Part shown: positions 15,767 to 22,284 of the stretch, piece after piece
Numbering within the stretch: position 1 is the stretch's first letter
How the letters are laid out: each line of letters starts with the position of its first letter
DNA from: Sulfuricurvum sp.
Lineage (GTDB): Bacteria; Campylobacterota; Campylobacteria; Campylobacterales; Sulfurimonadaceae
Reading direction: 5' to 3'
Assembly (NCBI RefSeq): GCF_028710345.1
Contig: NZ_JAQTUH010000001.1
Location: 124,001 to 188,000, forward strand
Length of the DNA: 64,000 nt
Made by a program: the position numbers and the translations under genes
Notes under the pieces: generated by a model
Seen by the model: the letters and a program-made list of their open reading frames with translations, nothing else
The model's database searches: none
Told to the model about the DNA's origin: nothing

Positions 15767-16516
15767 ATGGCACAAGCGTGGATACAAAGCGACGATGGAA
15801 GCTATACAGCATATAGCAGTGAATACGACGAACACTACCACTCGACCAAAGACGGTGCTTTGAATGAATCGCTCAAAAAACATATCGAACCCGCTTTTAA
15901 ACTTCATAGCGAGAAAGAGCATCTCCGTCTCATCGACATTTGTTTCGGATTGGGATTTAATACTCTGCTGAGTCTCTATTATCGCGATACCTATTGTCCA
16001 GATACAACTCTTGAAATCTATTCCCCCGAACTGGACGGGGAGTTGGTCGCTTCGCTCGTCGATTTTCCCTATCCAGACATCTTTGAACCGTACCGAAATA
16101 TCATCACCGACATTGCGACACTCGGCGGGTATGAGGATGAGAGGACGGTAATTACGGTCGAAATTATGGATGCACGGGTTGCGATGAGAGAGCTGGAGGG
16201 GGAGTGGGATGTATGTTATCAAGATGCCTTTAGCCCCTCGGTTAATCCGCTGCTTTGGACGCGGGAATACTTTGCCGATGTGGCACGGCTGATGGGAGAG
16301 GATGGGATACTCACCACCTACTCGACCGCGCTCGCTACACGGCTGGCACTCTATGAAAACGGTTTTAATGTCTATCTAAATACGGGTGAAGGATATCGTA
16401 ATGCAACGATTGCCTCGCGGCGTACTTTAGAGGGGTATGAGAAAGTCGATATGGAGCATAAGATTACGTGTAATCCGAATGCCAAAAGTCTCAGAGACGA
16501 AAATTCGGCTCTTTGA
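15767..16516 (+). CDS. MnmC-like tRNA U34 methyltransferase, single domain
   Basis: The 249 residues match only the methyltransferase half of E. coli MnmC. LIDICFGLGFNTLLS is the SAM-binding loop, and CYQDAFSPSVNPLLWTREYF is the characteristic catalytic segment. This domain makes mnm5(s2)U from nm5(s2)U at the wobble position. The FAD-dependent oxidase half, which removes the carboxymethyl group, is absent, as in stand-alone MnmD enzymes. mnmG is encoded 6 kb downstream. The start is ATG behind GAGGTAACGA, and the 3' end overlaps a convergent small gene by 26 bases. Confidence 0.82.
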   Translation: MAQAWIQSDDGSYTAYSSEYDEHYHSTKDGALNESLKKHIEPAFKLHSEKEHLRLIDICFGLGFNTLLSLYYRDTYCPDTTLEIYSPELDGELVASLVDFPYPDIFEPYRNIITDIATLGGYEDERTVITVEIMDARVAMRELEGEWDVCYQDAFSPSVNPLLWTREYFADVARLMGEDGILTTYSTALATRLALYENGFNVYLNTGEGYRNATIASRRTLEGYEKVDMEHKITCNPNAKSLRDENSAL

Positions 16517-16793
16517 GGCGATAGTGTGTGATGAGTTGTTTTAGACGGTTTTCGTTGAATCGCCAAAAGTGTTGGGAATCGAATTCGGGATGTTTGAGCA
16601 TATGGGCGTACAGCTCCTCTTCGCTTATCCCCTCTTGGTTCGATTCGACCATAATACGCTCTAATAGAGCGATGGATTCGGGGGTGGTGTCATCATCGGC
16701 GAGAGGTTTATTGGGGATAAATGCGTAAACTTTCCACAACCCTAACCCTAGTCCGCCGATAAAAGCGGCCATCATAATCCATTCGATTTTCAT
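16491..16793 (-). CDS. small membrane-anchored protein of unknown function
   Basis: This 100-residue protein has one N-terminal membrane span (MKIEWIMMAAFIGGLGLGLW) and a charged helical domain with a winged-helix-like spacing (SEEELYAHMLKHPEF...NRLKQLITHYRL). I do not recognise the family. Its start lies 19 bases from the start of a divergent small gene and both use a shared palindromic TCTCCGGAGG that provides a ribosome site on each strand. Confidence 0.6.
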   Translation of the reverse strand: MKIEWIMMAAFIGGLGLGLWKVYAFIPNKPLADDDTTPESIALLERIMVESNQEGISEEELYAHMLKHPEFDSQHFWRFNENRLKQLITHYRLKEPNFRL

Positions 16794-16812
16794 GTTTTCT
16801 CCGGAGGGTATA

Positions 16813-16986
16813 ATGTGTTTTATTTTAACTGTTTTATTTGTAATTGCAACTTATGTATTTTACACGAAAGCGCTGATGTTACAGGCGATAGGGAGCGGTG
16901 TGATAGCATCTATCGCGCTGTTTTTTCTGATTCGCAAACTGATTACGAACGGGCGATGTATTTTTGGCAAAGATAAAGATTGTTAA
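16813..16986 (+). CDS. small two-span membrane protein of unknown function
   Basis: The 57-residue product is nearly all membrane: MCFILTVLFVIATYVFYTKAL, then a second span GSGVIASIALFFLIRKL, and a short basic tail ending in CIFGKDKDC. The ATG at 16813 is chosen over an upstream start because GGAGG stands five bases before it. The gene is divergent from the previous one and overlaps the stop of the convergent cupin gene. No function is assigned. Confidence 0.55.
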   Translation: MCFILTVLFVIATYVFYTKALMLQAIGSGVIASIALFFLIRKLITNGRCIFGKDKDC

Positions 16987-17315
16987 AGAACTCCGATTAC
17001 CCGTTTGAACGTATCGTTTTTCGAGAGGCTTAGACGGAGTATACTCTCTTCATGGGCTTCGAGAGAATGGGGAACTTTTGCTTCAAAACCTATCATATCG
17101 CCTGCATTTAATACGACACTCTCCTCTAGTGAAGTAATCAAAACACTCCCTTTTAATACCATAATCATAATAGCTCCCGGTGCGGTGTGTTCACGCATAA
17201 TATTCCCCTCTGCCATGCAGATGCGAATCTCTTTCGAAGTGAATGATTCAAACATCATGTCGATTTGGGGTTTATCACCGAAATGGGTATGGGTGAAAAA
17301 AGTCACGGTTTGCAT
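16983..17315 (-). CDS. cupin-domain protein in the hemerythrin operon
   Basis: The 110-residue protein is a single small cupin: a REHTAPGAIMIMVLKGSVLI strand run followed by LNAGDMIGFEAKVPHSLEAHEES, giving the typical first and second cupin motifs, although the metal-binding His pattern is incomplete (one His in each motif). Its ATG shares a base with the stop of the hemerythrin gene (TAATG), so it is the second gene of that operon and should follow its FNR-type control. A role in reactive nitrogen or oxygen handling is inferred from context. Confidence 0.75.
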   Translation of the reverse strand: MQTVTFFTHTHFGDKPQIDMMFESFTSKEIRICMAEGNIMREHTAPGAIMIMVLKGSVLITSLEESVVLNAGDMIGFEAKVPHSLEAHEESILRLSLSKNDTFKRVIGVL

Positions 17316-17719
17316 TAACACCCCTTATGCATACAGATAAACTGTGCTGTCATGGTATCCATACTGGCGATGTGTTGGGTGAGCCACTCTGGAATCGTCT
17401 CTAAAAAGTAGTTTCGTAGCATGGCATCATCTTTATGGTTACGCCAATCCATCACCACAAACTGAAATTCGTTTAATACTCTATCGTGTTCGCTTTTATG
17501 CATCATATAGGGAGGAAAATTGACTTCACGCATTAATCTCTCTTCATTGGCGAAATGTCCTCGTGTATGTTCGAGCATCTCATCCAATGTTTTTTCAATT
17601 CCTTCTCTGTCTTTGGCATCAAGGTATTTCTCCAACGTGTTGAGTAGTTCTACCTCTTCAGCGTGGACGCGGTTCATCTCATCGAATGCCACTTTGGGCA
17701 CTAATTTAAAATCAATCAT
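17315..17719 (-). CDS. bacteriohemerythrin
   Basis: The 134-residue single-domain protein shows the seven diiron ligands: His in NRVHAEEV, His and Glu in TRGHFANEERLM, His pair region MMHKSEHDRV, and His and Asp in QHIASMDT. Such proteins bind O2, and some NO, reversibly, and are common in microaerophiles as oxygen carriers or scavengers. The gene is transcribed away from an FNR-type regulator gene, with a perfect FNR box in the shared 79-base gap placed as expected for activation. It is followed by the cupin gene. Confidence 0.93.
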   Translation of the reverse strand: MIDFKLVPKVAFDEMNRVHAEEVELLNTLEKYLDAKDREGIEKTLDEMLEHTRGHFANEERLMREVNFPPYMMHKSEHDRVLNEFQFVVMDWRNHKDDAMLRNYFLETIPEWLTQHIASMDTMTAQFICMHKGC

Positions 17720-17740
17720 CCATTCCCCTTTTTTTATGGC

Positions 17741-17747
17741 AGTATAC
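17741..17747 (-). promoter_or_regulatory. -10 box of the hemerythrin-cupin operon
   Basis: On the minus strand the sequence reads GTATACT; the hexamer is TATACT (17746-17741) or GTATAC one base earlier. Transcription would start near 17734-17735, which puts the FNR box at -41.5 or -42.5, the class II activator position. Confidence 0.55.
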
Positions 17748-17769
17748 GTTACTATTCTTATGATTGATA

Positions 17770-17783
17770 TTGATTTAAATCAA
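17770..17783. promoter_or_regulatory. perfect FNR/DNR-type box between hemerythrin and its regulator
   Basis: TTGATTTAAATCAA matches the palindrome TTGAT-N4-ATCAA exactly. It lies 16 bases before the regulator start codon, where binding could block the regulator's own transcription, and about 42 bases upstream of the predicted hemerythrin start of transcription, where binding could activate. Confidence 0.8.
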
Positions 17784-17798
17784 GATTGTGAGGGTGAA

Positions 17799-18443
17799 AT
17801 GGCATTAGAAGAGTCCTATTTTTTTAACCAATTAAACGCAGAAGAGTTAGCGTATCTCCATACGATTACCCAAACACGTAGCTATCCACAAGGCTCTATC
17901 CTCTTTTACGCGGGGGAGAGACCCACAGTTTTGCATGTGTTGGATGCGGGGATTGTCCAAATACTCAAACACGATTCTAACGGCAACGAGATACATTTGG
18001 CTTTTTTTCACCCCTCCGATATGATTGCTGAAATGGCGCACTTCGAATCGATTCCCTATCCCGCAACGGCAAGGTGTGAGAGCGATATACGGGTGTTTGA
18101 AATCAATTTCGAGGCATTTAAAACCTATTTTCTGGATAACCCGAAGCTCTCATTCGCCATCATCCGCTCACTCACACGCAAAATCAAACAATTAGAGAGT
18201 ATCGTTCATGGCTCCCTCATCGATGATGCCCAAACACGACTTGCCCGTTTCATCATTGAGCATGAAAAAACACTTTCAAGCTTTACACAGCGTAAAATTG
18301 CCGAACTTTTATTACTCACCCCTGAAACCGTCTCGCGGCATATTCGCCGTTTTAAAGAGGAGGGATGGGTTGAGGTGAAACAAAAAAAACTTTATCCCCT
18401 AAACCTTGATGAATTACGACATTTTCTTTCATCTCGAACTTGA
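17799..18443 (+). CDS. Crp/Fnr-family transcription regulator, DNR-like (no iron-sulfur Cys)
   Basis: The 214-residue protein has an N-terminal cNMP-binding-type sensor barrel (residues about 15-120), a long dimer helix, and a C-terminal helix-turn-helix. Its recognition helix TPETVSRHIRRF keeps the Glu-x-x-Ser-Arg that FNR uses to read TTGAT, and two such perfect boxes flank the gene. The N-terminal Cys cluster of FNR is absent (the only Cys I see is in ARCESD), so it probably senses through heme or another ligand, as DNR-type NO sensors do. The ATG at 17799 behind GAGGGTGAA is chosen; the open frame upstream merely crosses the hemerythrin gene. Confidence 0.87.
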   Translation: MALEESYFFNQLNAEELAYLHTITQTRSYPQGSILFYAGERPTVLHVLDAGIVQILKHDSNGNEIHLAFFHPSDMIAEMAHFESIPYPATARCESDIRVFEINFEAFKTYFLDNPKLSFAIIRSLTRKIKQLESIVHGSLIDDAQTRLARFIIEHEKTLSSFTQRKIAELLLLTPETVSRHIRRFKEEGWVEVKQKKLYPLNLDELRHFLSSRT

Positions 18444-18453
18444 TGTCTATCAA
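18440..18453. promoter_or_regulatory. perfect FNR/DNR-type box before the CopD-like gene
   Basis: TTGATGTCTATCAA is a second exact TTGAT-N4-ATCAA palindrome. It overlaps the regulator stop codon. With the -10 TATAAT at 18476-18481, transcription would start at about 18488, so the box centre lies at -41.5. Confidence 0.8.
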
Positions 18454-18475
18454 TATCTGTTTGCCAATAACTCCT

Positions 18476-18481
18476 TATAAT
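18476..18481 (+). promoter_or_regulatory. -10 box of the CopD-like gene
   Basis: A perfect TATAAT is placed 32 bases (centre to centre) after the FNR box, with no -35, as usual for a class II activator-dependent promoter. Confidence 0.65.
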
Positions 18482-18503
18482 GTTCTTTTGTAGGAGTTTC
18501 CCG

Positions 18504-18947
18504 ATGGCATTGATTTTATATCTTCATATACTTGCTGCGTGCGCATGGATCGGCGGAAGTATCGTACTTTTTGGACTCGGATTATTTATCAAAGATAAGA
18601 GTGTCCAACACACTGTCTATAGTGTGATCGGTCCCTTTTATGGTTATTTTGAAACGGTATGGCTGGTGATTTTGATTGCTACGGGATTAACGCTTGCAAA
18701 TCATTATAATCTCTTGGCGATGGTCGGTAAAAGCGAGAACGACCTCTCTACTCTTATCACATTGAAAATTATATTGGTAATATTTCTCTCCGTCGTAACG
18801 CTCATCCATCTTTTTATAGCGTTTACTACCCATACTAAAAATCGGACATACTCTCAAAATCTCCTCTCACGGGGGAGTTCATTAGCAATTTTTCTCCTCA
18901 ATCTCCTAATTTTATGGGTAGCGATGAATATACGGACGTTGTTATAG
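18504..18947 (+). CDS. CopD-like four-span membrane protein, possibly heme-binding
   Basis: The 147-residue protein has four membrane spans. The first contains YLHILAACAWIGGS, the His-x-x-x-x-x-x-W-x-GG pattern of CopD/DUF2269-type proteins, where the His is a likely heme or copper ligand; further His occur in span three (LIHLF) and the following loop. ATG 18504 behind TAGGAG is chosen over an upstream ATG. With a class II FNR promoter it belongs to the hemerythrin regulon. A role in NO or O2 metabolism is inferred; biochemistry is unknown. Confidence 0.7.
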   Translation: MALILYLHILAACAWIGGSIVLFGLGLFIKDKSVQHTVYSVIGPFYGYFETVWLVILIATGLTLANHYNLLAMVGKSENDLSTLITLKIILVIFLSVVTLIHLFIAFTTHTKNRTYSQNLLSRGSSLAIFLLNLLILWVAMNIRTLL

Positions 18948-19006
18948 TCATAGTTTATCTTTTTACATACCTTTGAACTATTATGGTTCGTTTGGAATAT
19001 AGCCGT

Positions 19007-19012
19007 TATAAT
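19007..19012 (+). promoter_or_regulatory. -10 box of the CDF exporter gene
   Basis: TATAAT lies 28 bases before the start codon at 19040, in the 92-base gap after the CopD-like gene. No operator is recognised. Confidence 0.5.
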
Positions 19013-19039
19013 GCCAAAAAGTTACAGCAGGGGTAAATA

Positions 19040-19963
19040 ATGGAGTTGGCTTCAAATCACTTGTATCATACTCACAGGTTTGACGAAGGAAACCCTGTGG
19101 CTGAACGTAAAACCCGTTTGGCGGTCATGCTGACAGCGGCTATGATGGTCGCCGAAATTGTCGGTGGTTATTATTACGGTTCGATGGCACTTCTTGCTGA
19201 TGGGTGGCACATGAGTACCCATGCGCTGGCTCTTGGACTTTCGGTAGGGGCGTATGTCTTGGCACGTCGATACGCACAGGATGGTCGATTTGCATTCGGT
19301 ACGTGGAAGATTGAGGTATTGGCGGGGTATACCAGTGCCCTTTTCTTGGTCGCGGTTGCTTTGCTTATGTTTTATCAATCGATGCAACGGTTAATCGAAC
19401 CCATCGTCATCCATTATAACGAAGCGATTATTGTTGCGGCGATTGGATTGGGTGTTAATCTAATCACGGCATGGCTCCTGGGAGATGACCATCATCACGA
19501 CCACGGACACCATCACGACCATCATGATCATGACCTCAACCTCCGTTCTGCTTATCTTCATGTGTTAGCGGATGCGGCGACTTCAGTATTGGCAATTATT
19601 GCTTTGATTGCAGGGATGCTATGGGGAGCATCGTGGCTCGATCCGGTAATGGGGATTGTAGGAGGAGTTTTGGTAAGTGTATGGGCTGTAGGTTTGTTAC
19701 GGGATACGGGGAGGGTTCTTTTGGATGCTCACATGGACGATCCGGTTGTGGAAGAGGTACGCGAGGTGATTAATGAGGTCGATCCTGAAGCTCATATTAC
19801 CGATTTGCACGTATGGCGAGTGGGAAAAGGGAAATACTCGGTTATTCTCTCCTTGCAAAGCAATAATGGTTTGAGCCCAAATGATTTTCGCAAAGCCTTA
19901 TCGATTCACGAAGAGCTGGTACACATCACGGTGGAGATAAACCAATTTAATACTTCGCTATAA
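19040..19963 (+). CDS. cation diffusion facilitator metal exporter, DmeF/CzcD-like
   Basis: The 307-residue protein has six spans and the CDF metal sites: MALLADGWHMSTHALAL in span two and YLHVLADAATSVLAII in span five, each giving the His/Asp quartet. Between spans four and five lies a His-rich loop of about 15 residues with alternating His and Asp. The HDGWHM-type site and a C-terminal domain with ITDLHVWRVGKGKYSVIL resemble DmeF exporters of Co2+ or Ni2+, but zinc is also possible. A short gap leads to mntP, so the two metal exporters may be co-transcribed. Confidence 0.9.
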   Translation: MELASNHLYHTHRFDEGNPVAERKTRLAVMLTAAMMVAEIVGGYYYGSMALLADGWHMSTHALALGLSVGAYVLARRYAQDGRFAFGTWKIEVLAGYTSALFLVAVALLMFYQSMQRLIEPIVIHYNEAIIVAAIGLGVNLITAWLLGDDHHHDHGHHHDHHDHDLNLRSAYLHVLADAATSVLAIIALIAGMLWGASWLDPVMGIVGGVLVSVWAVGLLRDTGRVLLDAHMDDPVVEEVREVINEVDPEAHITDLHVWRVGKGKYSVILSLQSNNGLSPNDFRKALSIHEELVHITVEINQFNTSL

Positions 19964-19990
19964 TTCGCCACTTATTTTTCAGGATTATTA

Positions 19991-20548
19991 ATGAACGAAA
20001 CTCTCCTTATCCTCGCCGTAGCTTTGGCGATGGACTCTGTCGCCGTTTCGATTGCTATCGGCTCAAAATATAAAGACCTTTTAGTCTCTAAAGCACTTTT
20101 TACTGCTGCTGTTTTTGGATTTTTTCAAGGGGCTATGCCGATTGCCGGATATTTTATCGGGATTAGCTTTGCTGAATACGTCCAATCATTCGATCACTGG
20201 ATCGCCTTTGTTCTCCTTGTAGGACTCGGTGGAAAAATGCTTTACGAAGCGTATCACAACGAATTTGACGATGAAGTAACCGATCTTTCCACAAAAACTC
20301 TTATTACTTTGGGAATTGCTACTAGTATCGATGCGATGGCAATCGGGGTGACATTTGCTTTTTTACAAACCGATATCTACACAGCGGCAAGTGTGATTGC
20401 CCTTGTTACTTTTGTATTATGTATCGTAGCGGTCTATATTGGGAAAAAACTGGGTTCACTGCTGGAGAGCAAAGCTGAAATGCTCGGAGGGGTGATTCTT
20501 ATTGCGCTTGGATGTAAAATCCTTGCAGAGCATCTAGGATTAATATAG
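19991..20548 (+). CDS. mntP: manganese efflux pump MntP
   Basis: The 185-residue, six-span protein has the duplicated MntP pattern with conserved Asp in span one (LAMDSVAVSIAIG) and in the fourth (TSIDAMAIGVTFAF). MntP exports Mn2+ and limits manganese stress. It starts 27 bases after the CDF exporter. I looked for a yybP-ykoY manganese riboswitch in this gap and found no room or sequence for it. The 3' end overlaps the convergent ribE by nine bases. Confidence 0.92.
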   Translation: MNETLLILAVALAMDSVAVSIAIGSKYKDLLVSKALFTAAVFGFFQGAMPIAGYFIGISFAEYVQSFDHWIAFVLLVGLGGKMLYEAYHNEFDDEVTDLSTKTLITLGIATSIDAMAIGVTFAFLQTDIYTAASVIALVTFVLCIVAVYIGKKLGSLLESKAEMLGGVILIALGCKILAEHLGLI

Positions 20549-21154
20549 GGCACTTATATGGTCAATATCATTCCAGCTGAGATCTTTTTTGGAAGATGAG
20601 GTGAGGATATGGCGCATGTAGCGGGCAAAAACATCGGTTTCGATATTGACCCGTGTCCCTTTTTTATAAGTGCCAAATAGTGTTTCACGCATCGTAATCG
20701 GGATAATGGTGAGGCGGAATGCACTTCCCATCACTTCATTGACCGTGAGACTGATTCCATCGATGGTGATGGAACCTTTTGGGGGGATGAGGGGGATAAA
20801 TTCACTCTCCACATCGACGATGACATCGTAGCTGTTGCCGTTGTCGGTGATGGAGCGGATGGTGCCGATGGTGTCGATATGCCCTTGGACGATATGCCCC
20901 TCGAAGCGATCTCCCATCATCATGGCGGGTTCGATGTGTACGGAACCACTTAGTTTTTCGGTCGCGATATGTTTGAGAGTTTCGGGGGAGAGTTCGACGC
21001 TGAATCCATCACTCTCGATGCTTACGACCGAGAGACACGTGCCGTTGATAGCGATAGAGTCACCGAGCTTTGGTTTGTGCGAAGCTTTGAGGGATAAACG
21101 GTTCCCTCCGAAGCTTTTCACCTGTGCCATCTCCCGAATCAGTCCTGTAAACAT
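20540..21154 (-). CDS. ribE: riboflavin synthase, alpha subunit
   Basis: The 204-residue protein is made of two similar barrels, each starting with a strand, then GDSIAINGTCLSV in the first and GSITIDGISLTV in the second. MFTGLI is the standard N-terminus, so the start at 21154 is used in place of a GTG/ATG 12 bases upstream. The enzyme converts two molecules of 6,7-dimethyl-8-ribityllumazine to riboflavin and a pyrimidine. It is monocistronic here, with a REP-like element behind its start region. Confidence 0.95.
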   Translation of the reverse strand: MFTGLIREMAQVKSFGGNRLSLKASHKPKLGDSIAINGTCLSVVSIESDGFSVELSPETLKHIATEKLSGSVHIEPAMMMGDRFEGHIVQGHIDTIGTIRSITDNGNSYDVIVDVESEFIPLIPPKGSITIDGISLTVNEVMGSAFRLTIIPITMRETLFGTYKKGTRVNIETDVFARYMRHILTSSSKKDLSWNDIDHISALY

Positions 21155-21183
21155 CTCAACTCCCAAATCAAATTTTATATTCT

Positions 21184-21245
21184 CGTCATTCCGAACTTGA
21201 TTCGGAATCTAATTAGAAGATGCTGAATCAAGTTCAGCATGACCG
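21184..21245. repeat. REP/MITE-like palindromic element, copy 2
   Basis: Two perfect 8-bp hairpins stand side by side: ATTCCGAA (21188-21195)/TTCGGAAT (21201-21208) around CTTGA, and ATGCTGAA (21220-21227)/TTCAGCAT (21233-21240) around TCAAG. The ends CGTCATTCC and CATGACCGG and the CTTGA loop match copy 1 at 12335. It lies in the 96-base gap between ribE and the Sel1 gene. Confidence 0.8.
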
Positions 21246-21250
21246 GAAAA

Positions 21251-21949
21251 TCAAAAAACTATTTTACCCTCTTCTTGCAAAGACCTGATAATACTTTTTG
21301 CTTTTTCGTGACCGTTATAGGCGGCTTTTCGGCACCACTCCAACGCCGTGTCGTTATTCATTTCACACCCCAACCCTTGATCAAACATCAACCCAAGGTT
21401 ATATTGCCCCTCCGCGAGGTTCATATTGGCAGCGCGGGAAAAACAGATAAAAGCTTTTGGATAATCTTGGAGTACTCCGTGTCCTTCTTTAAAGAGAACA
21501 CCAAGATTGTTAAATGCCCCTGCGTGTCCTCTTTTGGCCGCCTCTTCGTACCAAAACGCCGCTTCAGAGAAATTTTGAATACACCCTAATCCCCGCTCCA
21601 AACTCAACGCCACTTCGTATTGGGCTTGGGGAAGTTCTAAGATAGCGGCACGCATTAACAATTCATGACTTTTAAACTGATCGTGAGGGACGACAACCCC
21701 ATCGGCAACCATGAGGGCGAGGTTAAAAATAGCAGTAGGTTCATTGAACTCTGATGCGCGGCTATAGTACTCATACGCTTTTTCGAGAGATTGCTCAACC
21801 CCAAGCCCTTGTTGATAGAGATACCCTATCGAGGATAGGGCTGTAGGGTTGTTTTGATCGGCGAGATGGGTAAAAAGCTCCAATGCTTTGGAGTAGTCTT
21901 GGGCATTAAAAGCGTCGAAAGCGGTTTGAAGCATAGGTAAATCATCCAT
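21251..21949 (-). CDS. Sel1-like repeat protein
   Basis: The 232-residue protein consists of about six Sel1/TPR-like repeats of about 36 residues, visible as recurring A-x-x-W/Y-Y-x-x-A-A patterns: IGYLYQQGLGVEQSLEKAYEY, LSLERGLGCIQNFSEAAFWYEE, NLGVLFKEGHGVLQDYPKA, NLGLMFDQGLGC. No signal peptide is seen, so it is cytoplasmic. Such repeats bind proteins; some Helicobacter members with this fold (Hcp family) are secreted and have beta-lactamase-like binding. Partner and role are unknown. Confidence 0.85.
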   Translation of the reverse strand: MDDLPMLQTAFDAFNAQDYSKALELFTHLADQNNPTALSSIGYLYQQGLGVEQSLEKAYEYYSRASEFNEPTAIFNLALMVADGVVVPHDQFKSHELLMRAAILELPQAQYEVALSLERGLGCIQNFSEAAFWYEEAAKRGHAGAFNNLGVLFKEGHGVLQDYPKAFICFSRAANMNLAEGQYNLGLMFDQGLGCEMNNDTALEWCRKAAYNGHEKAKSIIRSLQEEGKIVF

Positions 21950-21978
21950 CTTTTTACAATAATTATAGCGTGAGGTAC

Positions 21979-22170
21979 TTAACGGCGTACTTTTCTCGCT
22001 TCGCGTTGTTTTTCTTTAAGTCTGGTTACAACATCTTTGAGTTCCTCTTTTTTTCTCAAAAGCTCTTCTCGTATCAGATGTTCATCCCCTCCATCGACAG
22101 CGGGATCAAACTCTACAGGGGTTGGATCGTAGTTTTTTAAAAGATCTTCAAGGGTTGTGTTTTGGCTCAT
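21979..22170 (-). CDS. small charged coiled-coil protein of unknown function
   Basis: A 63-residue protein starts with an acidic stretch (LEDLLKNYDPTPVEFDPAVDGGDEH) and ends in a strongly basic helix (REELLRKKEELKDVVTRLK...REARKVRR). The charge split and heptad spacing suggest a short coiled coil binding nucleic acid or a partner. It sits upstream of the Sel1 gene on the same strand with a 29-base gap and is divergent from mnmG. I do not recognise a family. Confidence 0.6.
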   Translation of the reverse strand: MSQNTTLEDLLKNYDPTPVEFDPAVDGGDEHLIREELLRKKEELKDVVTRLKEKQREARKVRR

Positions 22171-22248
22171 AAAGGTCTCTGCATCAAAATATTTGCTTAA
22201 TTGTAAAACAGTTTTGCTTTAAGTTTTAGTCCTTTCAATAATAATCGT

Positions 22249-22254
22249 TATAAT
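22249..22254 (+). promoter_or_regulatory. -10 box of mnmG
   Basis: TATAAT in an AT-rich stretch 31 bases before the mnmG start codon. Confidence 0.5.
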
Positions 22255-22284
22255 TGCGATAATAATTTATGGTTAAAGAAGTCA

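Noticed and set aside
15716-16222. 168-codon minus-strand frame across the MnmC-like gene
   Set aside because: It lies opposite a well-supported enzyme and shows no family features or ribosome site.
17520-17798. Upstream extension of the FNR-type regulator frame
   Set aside because: The extra 93 codons run antisense through the hemerythrin gene; the ATG at 17799 has a ribosome site and the expected N-terminus.
19964-19990. Manganese (yybP-ykoY) riboswitch before mntP
   Set aside because: The gap is only 27 bases and contains none of the conserved elements.
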